Shown in pieces: positions 57,825 to 64,000 of a stretch of DNA of 64,000 bases. The position numbers were made by a program, and so were the translations under genes. Numbering within the stretch: the stretch's first letter is position 1; each line of letters opens with the position of its first letter. The notes beneath the pieces were generated by a model. The model was not told the DNA's origin. It did not search any database and saw only the letters and a program-made list of their open reading frames with translations. This DNA comes from Hepsetus odoe (taxonomy: Eukaryota > Chordata > Actinopteri > Characiformes > Hepsetidae): positions 25,358,206-25,422,205 of the forward strand of contig CM029376.1 in assembly GCA_017165825.1 (NCBI GenBank), read 5' to 3'.

Positions 57825-58992
57825 ATGCCGTACGCCAACCAGCCCACCGTGAAGATCACCGAGCTGACGGACGAGAATGTGAAGTTTGTGATCGAGAACA
57901 CGGATTTAGCGTGAGTGATGGGCTTCAGTGTTAGCATTAGCTTTAGCCTCAGCAGCACTGTTAGCACTGCTGGCTATTTAATTAGTTTCTTTTAAACGTT
58001 TTGCTGCTTATTTCCAATCTTACAACGATTTAGGAGGAGAAGTCGATTCCAAAGATATAATTGTGACCAAATGTAGCTTAAAATATTGTGTTTTTCACAG
58101 TTATAGAAGGTAAATCTGTAGTAAAAAATCTGTTTATCAGGTATTTATATCTACAACATATATCTGAAATATAAATTAAATAATACTACTTTTAACTGGC
58201 TTTGTGCTCTCAGTATCTCTGCCAGAAATAAAGGTTTGTTTTTAAAAAGTGGCGAAATATTATCAACTGTGTTTTTATTAAACCTTTAAAGAGTTATACC
58301 ATTAAAAAGCAGCGGTGCCCTGGTGTTGAGGGACAAGCTTCCAGGATCAGAAGGTTATCCTGCGGTACCCTTGAGCAAGGTACCGTCCCCATCACTGCTC
58401 CTCGGGCGCTGGATGTAGCTGCCCCCTGCTGCGCGGTATGTGTGGGTGAAATAATAACGCATGGTTTGAACAGGACTAGTGGTTTTGGACTGGAAATGCT
58501 CATTCAGGGGGTTACGGGTTCGAATCCCAGGCCGATAGGATGCCCTCGAGCAAGGTACTGTCTCATCACTGCTCCCTGGGTGATGGATGTATGGCTCCCC
58601 CCACTCTGCTGTGTGCCTGGGTTAAACACAGAGGAAGCTCTTCTTTTTGGTCCACTGCGATGATAAATAGACACTTCAGTAGGATCAAGGGATCTTGAAA
58701 TGAGTGTTTATTGGGTTTATAGGGACTAGTGTTCTTTAATGTGCTTCTTTCTCTCGACAGGGTTGCGAACTCCATTCGGCGCGTGTTCATGTCTGAAGTT
58801 CCTACCATTGGTGAGTATCTTAACCTGAAATAGCGAATCAAGTGACACAGAAACAGGGTCTCACGGTTGCACTGATTCCAAGCAGACTTCTTTAAATCAT
58901 GACCTCTCCTGTCCCACAGCCTTCCGTCCTTTTAGAGACCCCTCATGGGGGACTTGTCAGACTGTCATACCCCTCCCAACGAAACAGAAGAG

Positions 58993-59032
<40 letters not shown>

Positions 59033-62000
59033 ATCAGATTTAACTTTGCACTGATTTAGAACGACCCTTTCTTCCTGAGTGCTCTTTAGACCGGCCCGCA
59101 GGGACTCAGAGACGTTTATTTCCATGTTTTTCTGGAGCTCAGCACAAAAACACACATGGACAAAGCAGAAATCCAGCCTGCCGAGGGTTTTCTGTGAACC
59201 AGTCTGAGAATAACTACTAAGGAGACAAGCAGACCCAAATCCAGGCAGTGAAATTTCAGCAACTAAAGCTCCTGCAGTTCGTGTCTCGTTAATGAACATG
59301 CTCGGATGATCTTCTCGCGCCACCTTGATCCATAATTGAGCGTGCTCAGCATTCTTATCAACGGCAGAGCATGATCGGACACCTTTGCGGTCGGTTATGT
59401 TGTTTCACAGTGACAATCGATTGTCTGGAAGCATCTGCACTTGTTGGACGTGGTCGACTCATTTTTCTTAAATTTATCACTCGTCTGCATTTCCTCAGCA
59501 ATCGACTGGGTTCAGATCGATGCCAACTCTTCAGTGCTTCACGACGAGTTCATCGCACACAGAGTGGGTGTGTACATTTTCATCCAAGCTGGTTTTTCCT
59601 GTTAATGGTTCATGGAGAGAGTATATGTAGTCTTTAAAACCAATGACTTCTTTTTAGGGCTCATACCCCTCACCAGTGACGACATCGTTGACAAGATGCA
59701 GTACTCAAGAGTAAGTTTATTTATTTATTTATTTATTTATCAAAAAGTGACAGCTGCGGTTTAGTCTTTATCCGTTACCTTAAGTTGACATTTGTCTCAT
59801 GAACCTCTGTCAGGACTGCACGTGTGACGATTTCTGCCCAGAGTGCTCCGTCGAACTGACGTTGGACGTGAGATGCACTGAAGACCAGACGCGTCACGTG
59901 ACATCACGGGACCTACTTTCCAACAATCCCAGAGTCATCCCTGTGAGTCTGCAAGCCTGAAAGAAGATTTGATTCCTGCCTCCGTTAAACTTTCATTTCA
60001 CTGTTGAGGGTACAAACACGATGGCGTCGATTGTTAATCACATCTGTAGCTTGTTATGTGGCTTCTGTCCCAGGAAAGGCCCTGCTCACTTCACCTCAGT
60101 GCGTGATCTCAATCTAAAACAAATATTTGTGCAGGCTCAGGGTAATATAAATACAGTGGTACCTTGACATGAATAATAATGAATAATTCACAATAAAAAA
60201 AAAAAACCACTGTACAGCTGTTTGATCTGTTGGCACAGAAAGTTTTACTTTCTGTGGCTTCCTTTCATTTTGGTTGTTACAGAACAACAACTGATATATT
60301 TATAAAGATGATACATTTTTCACAGTTATGCACGGTTAAATAATTATATAGTGAAAGTTACCCCGATCATTCCTAAGGCAGGGCAAGTAGAAGTCAAATC
60401 TATAGTAAATAGATATTTCTATGAATATTTAATGTATCTAAAATATAGATGAGATAAGGTTACTTTTAACCTTATGGTAGTGGTAAAATACCTTTAGGAG
60501 TTAAAACACCATTAAAAAAGTGCTGGTGGCTTAGTGGTTAAGAACTAGGTCCCAGTGTCCCCTAAAACATGGCTGGAGCTAAACAGCTTAAATGTTTTAT
60601 TTCACAAGAACGTTCTTTAAATTTCTAAAAGAGTTTTATTATCTATTAAAGATGACTAATAGCTTGTTCGTGCTGTATTTTTCTGAAACCCGCAGAGGCA
60701 GGAAGAAAGTACAAAATCGACAATAAACAGAACGACTCTCCAAAGCTCCGCACAAATCCATTCATTTTGCAACCTCTTGGTACCGTTCTCTAGCATCTGA
60801 CTAACCCAGAAAGCGTGAATGAGTGGCAGCTCTGCTCACTCGAAATTCCTTTTTTTCTGTCTGTGTGAAAAGATTCATTTACATACAGTAAGTTAATGCC
60901 TGCTCTAGTGCCTCTAGTGTCGTACAGCCTGTCTGAGAAAAAAAAAGCGTCTGTTACATAAACTTTGAGGTACGTTTTAGAGTGTTTCCTGTAATTGTAA
61001 ATACTCTGTTTTTAACTTTAACATGTGCTTCCGCCCTTATTTACACACAAACAAAGTCTGATCTTGCGTTGTGTTCTTCAGGTGACCTCCAGAAGTCGAG
61101 ATAATGATCCCAATGACTATGTGGAGCAGGATGGTGAGGATCGCTCCTTCACTTTATCTTCTTTTACAGCATTTATCAGACGCTCTCATCCAGAGCCACA
61201 TACACCAGCCATCGTTTCTTAGTCAAAGCCTCACTTAAAAGAACGTGATGTTAGAAAAAAGTGACTTTGCTTCCTCCTCCAGTGTAAATGCTTCAGAGTT
61301 GAGGGTTCTTAGTTTAGTGTTCGCACAAGCAGTGCAATTACAGTCCTTCATTGCTTCATGACTGTACAAGAGCTCTCAAGGTTTTCAGAAATCAGATTTC
61401 CAGTTTCAGAAAGGTTATGTAAGCACATCGATTCTTCTCTTGATTGTAGACATCCTGCTGGTGAAGCTTCGAAAGGGCCAGGAGCTGCGCCTCAGAGCGT
61501 ACGCCAAGAAGGGTTTTGGCAAGGAACACGCCAAGTGGAACCCAACTGCGGGGGTGGCCTTTGAGTATGACCCAGATAATGCACTGAGGCACACTGTGTA
61601 CCCCCGCCCTGAGGAATGGTAGGCTCGGTTTTATGCCTTATTAGCAAGACACTTCTGGTTTGATTCCATTAAGTAGTTATTAGTTCGGTGCCTAAATTAG
61701 AAGTCGAAGCTTGTAGGACTGATTATCTGGGATTTCTGTTTGGTGTCAGATGCTCCTGTGCAAGTCAGAGGTGTGCAAAATAGAAATGTAAATAAACTGA
61801 TTCCTCCATTTGCTGTTTCAGGCCCAAGAGCGAGTATTCGGAAATTGAAGAAGATGAAGTCCAAGCTCCATACGACCCAAACGGCAAACCAGAACGGTAA
61901 GAGATGGCATAGTACCGCCCTGTGTTGAATACCCCCTGATCCAAAATCAGTAAATATACAAACAGACTAGTAAAGAGTATCACCATACCTGTTCAGCGTG

Positions 62001-63442
62001 GGTGATCAACAGCACAGGAGGAAGATTATCGAGGACTCAAAACTGGGGGCAAAACGGAGCACAGGAAATTATAGAGAAACTGTATCCATATGATTACCAG
62101 GAGTCGGAGCAGACCTGACTAAACTTACAGCCATCAGTTGGTTTAAAGGCTTGAGGTGAGGTGTTCAGGTATGATTGAAACTACTCAGCAAGTGCAGGAT
62201 AAATAAACGCTGAATTGATAAATTTAGAACTGAAGCCATGTATCGCTGATGAAGCGAAAGTGACAAATAGACCAACAAGTCCACCGTCTGAGCCGACTGC
62301 CTTCTGGATCGATCCCGCCAACGTCAGACTCGTCTCCTCGCCTGAACCCCAGTTCAGCTACATCAGACCGGACCATCTGCGGGAGCTGCTGCCCCTAAAG
62401 TTAACAAAACTCACAATTGGCTAATTGAACTTTCAATTACAGACTCTAACAGACTGTTTTATAGTAACTCGTACTTTACCAGAACTCATCGCTAAATCTA
62501 TAAAATGCATTTTCTCTTTCTTTTCCTTTTTGAGTATCCGGTGTCGACCAGAGCAGGACGGGTTCCCCTTTTGAGTCTTGGTTCCTCCCAAAGTTTCTTC
62601 CTCCAGTTTCAGGGAGTTTTGCCTCGGTCGCCCTCGACTTACTCACCTGGGACTCGGACCAGATTCTGTAAAGCTGCTTTGGGAACAACAACAGTTGTAA
62701 AAAGTGCTTTATAAATAAAACTGACTTGACTTGACAAACATGAATGACAAGTAATGTGGTCCTGGTTACTGCCGTTATCACTGTGAGGTTCGTTTTCTGA
62801 AGATCGTTCCGTCTTAACTCACCTCGGACGTCCCAGTTCATAGAAGAAAATCACGTGACGTTAAATTCATTTCAAATTTAATATCAAGTTTGTAGGAGAA
62901 TTTTATCATTTTTAAATTTTGTGTATTATAAGCCTTATGATTTGCTTTTTTTCAGTGGGTGGGTTATGTCCTGAACTTTTGTTCAGTGGTTCTAGGATTT
63001 GCTGTAGGATTGTGTGAAGCCCTGTCAATTTAATAGGAACTTCATGGAGTTTTCACACTAATGAACTGGGAACATGAACTGGGAGCGGCTCAGAATGAGT
63101 TAGAATCTGTGTATTATCAATAAGTGCATCGTTTTATTTCATCACAAAAATAATTTAAATACAGTAGAATCTTGACTTTAGAATGAAAGGTCCTGGCTTT
63201 TGTTACAACTATGCTCTTGAATGTTAAGATATGAAACATCTGCTTAACGATGAGCTTCTCAAGTGCTGCCATTGATCAGATTGTTGATCCTTTTCAGGTT
63301 CTACTTCAATGTAGAGTCGTGTGGTTCGCTGCGGCCGGAGACTATAGTGATGTCTGCGCTCGCCGTGCTGAAGAAGAAGCTGAGCGACTTGCAGACGCAA
63401 CTGAGCCACGAGATCCAGAGCGACGTCCTCACCATCAACTAA
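57825..63442 (+). CDS. polr2c: POLR2C, RNA polymerase II subunit RPB3, 9 exons, 275 aa
   Basis: Exons: 57825-57910, 58761-58810, 59499-59567, 59658-59710, 59814-59942, 61082-61133, 61450-61618, 61822-61896, 63298-63442 (TAA). The 828-nt sum gives 275 aa, the same length as human RPB3. RPB3 is the alpha-like subunit that pairs with RPB11 as the assembly platform of RNA polymerase II in the nucleus (family knowledge). Visible are the start MPYANQPTVKITELTDENVK, the alpha-motif VANSIRRVFMSEVPTIAID, the zinc site with Cys88, 90, 94 and 97 (CTCDDFCPEC), the highly conserved AKKGFGKEHAKWNPTAGV, and the C-terminal coiled helix LKKKLSDLQTQLSHEIQSD. The exon 3 donor was placed at GTGG|GTGTGT, giving HRVGLIPL, because other donors break the frame. 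Confidence 0.98.
58305..58455 (+). repeat. SINE family A copy in polr2c intron 1
   Basis: AGCAGCGGTGCCCTGGTGTT head, TACCCTTGAGCAAGGTACCG core, GCCCCCTGCTGCGCGGT. The tail is missing because a second copy follows directly. Confidence 0.75.
58490..58680 (+). repeat. Second SINE family A copy in polr2c intron 1
   Basis: GGGTTCGAATCCCAGGCCG B box, CTCGAGCAAGGTACTGTC core, CTCTGCTGTGTGCCTGGGTT. It forms a diverged direct pair with the copy at 58305. Confidence 0.7.
58994..59032 (+). repeat. (TG)n microsatellite in polr2c intron 2
   Basis: About 16 TG units running into TATATATG. Confidence 0.9.
59943..61081 (+). other. polr2c intron 5
   Basis: A 1.1-kb AT-rich intron. A short GCTGGTGGCTTAGTGGTTAAG near 60521 resembles a SINE family A head without a body. 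No other feature was recognised. Confidence 0.5.
61155..61232 (-). repeat. SINE family B 3' fragment, inverted, in polr2c intron 6
   Basis: The plus strand reads ACAGCATTTATCAGACGCTC and TCATCCAGAG, the reversed tail of family B. Confidence 0.7.
62020..62735 (+). repeat. Teleost dispersed repeat in polr2c intron 8
   Basis: The 3' half has the phrases GGTGTCGACCAGAGCAGGAC, GGGTTCCCCTTTTGAGTC, GGAGTTTTGCCTCGGTCG, GTAAAGCTGCTTTGGGAAC and GTGCTTTATAAATAAAACTG, a very frequent fish interspersed repeat. The 5' limit near 62020 is uncertain. Its internal open frame at 62215-62424 is not a host gene. Confidence 0.65.
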
Positions 63443-63552
63443 AGCGTCAGAATAGAGAACGTTGTTCAAGCAGCTTTAGTAAGAGATTTTGTACAGTAGG
63501 ATTTTTTTTTTTTACTCGTTTAAAGTTGTGGGTGCTGAAGAATATTCTTAAT

Positions 63553-63558
63553 AATAAA
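63553..63558 (+). terminator. Candidate polr2c poly(A) signal
   Basis: An AATAAA lies 111 bases after the polr2c stop in a T-rich/AT-rich 3'UTR. Confidence 0.65.
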
Positions 63559-63599
63559 TTCAAAATGTGATTTAAATTGTAACCGTTTGGAAACCGTAG

Positions 63600-64000
63600 A
63601 GGAAACGAGCACACATTCAACAGCAGAGGGCAGCACAGAACAGCTAAACGGCTCGTACTGGTGAAAAGGTGTCAGGTGAGATCAGAACTTCAACTTGAAA
63701 CTTGAGTTCCTCCAGATGCTTTTGCTTTAAAACGCCAAAAAATGTGGAAAGATCAGTGTCTCCCAAATCAAGAAACAGCAGTAAAAGTTTAGAAAAAAAA
63801 AGAATGAATCACATTTCTACCGTTTTCCACTGATTCCAGTTGTATTTAATCAGCCAAGACGGACGTTCTTTACTTTAGAACTGAAGCTACAAGCTGTCAG
63901 TACTCGCCTAAAACATTTCTCCAAACACATCCTCAAAACTTCTCTCAACCCTCTTGGATCTCATTCAGCTCTTGTGGATGTGGTTTAGGGTTGGGTCCTT
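63600..64000. other. Intergenic end of window
   Basis: Non-coding mixed sequence after polr2c. In human the next gene is DOK4 on the opposite strand, but no coding exon is recognisable here. Confidence 0.4.

Overview
The window is genomic DNA from a teleost (ray-finned) fish. It has vertebrate exon-intron genes with GT-AG introns, no operons, and the usual fish interspersed repeats: two tRNA-derived SINE families, RTE-type LINE pieces, a dead Tc1-like transposon and many (CA)n, (CT)n and (ATT)n microsatellites. The species cannot be fixed from the sequence alone.

Region by region. (1) About 1-17.5 kb is gene-free. It holds several GC-balanced, low-repeat blocks rich in ATTA/TAAT words, separated by AT-rich sequence, and it looks like the edge of a regulatory landscape of a gene outside the window. 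A decayed RTE LINE lies at 8.2-8.7 kb and SINEs at 15.5 and 17.0 kb. (2) 17.8-31.2 kb, plus strand: exoc3l1 (exocyst complex component 3-like 1, Sec6 family), 13 coding exons. Its first intron carries a Tc1-like element broken by two SINEs. (3) 32.0-33.5 kb: an internally deleted RTE LINE. (4) 33.8-44.1 kb, plus: prmt7, 17 coding exons, with a ~1 kb minisatellite in intron 1. (5) 44.8-49.6 kb, minus: ciapin1 (anamorsin), convergent with prmt7. (6) 50.3-56.6 kb, plus: coq9, head-to-head with ciapin1 across a promoter region built largely of a ~50-bp tandem repeat. (7) 57.8-63.4 kb, plus: polr2c (RNA polymerase II subunit RPB3), followed by 0.5 kb of non-coding sequence.

All five gene models were assembled by eye from splice sites and reading-frame phase. 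Each spliced CDS is an exact multiple of three and its length is close to that of the human protein as I recall it: exoc3l1 783 aa, prmt7 684 aa, ciapin1 310 aa, coq9 328 aa, polr2c 275 aa. The block ciapin1(-)/coq9(+)/polr2c(+) has the same order and orientation as on human 16q21. exoc3l1 and prmt7 have human orthologues on 16q22, so the window is a rearranged human-16q block.

The genes are not a pathway. Apart from exoc3l1 they are housekeeping functions: arginine methylation, cytosolic Fe-S assembly, coenzyme Q synthesis and transcription. The most unusual non-coding structures are the ATTGG (inverted CCAAT) tandem array between ciapin1 and coq9, a related promoter element at polr2c, the forkhead-motif minisatellite in prmt7, and microsatellites directly abutting splice sites. 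I found no clearly new protein system.
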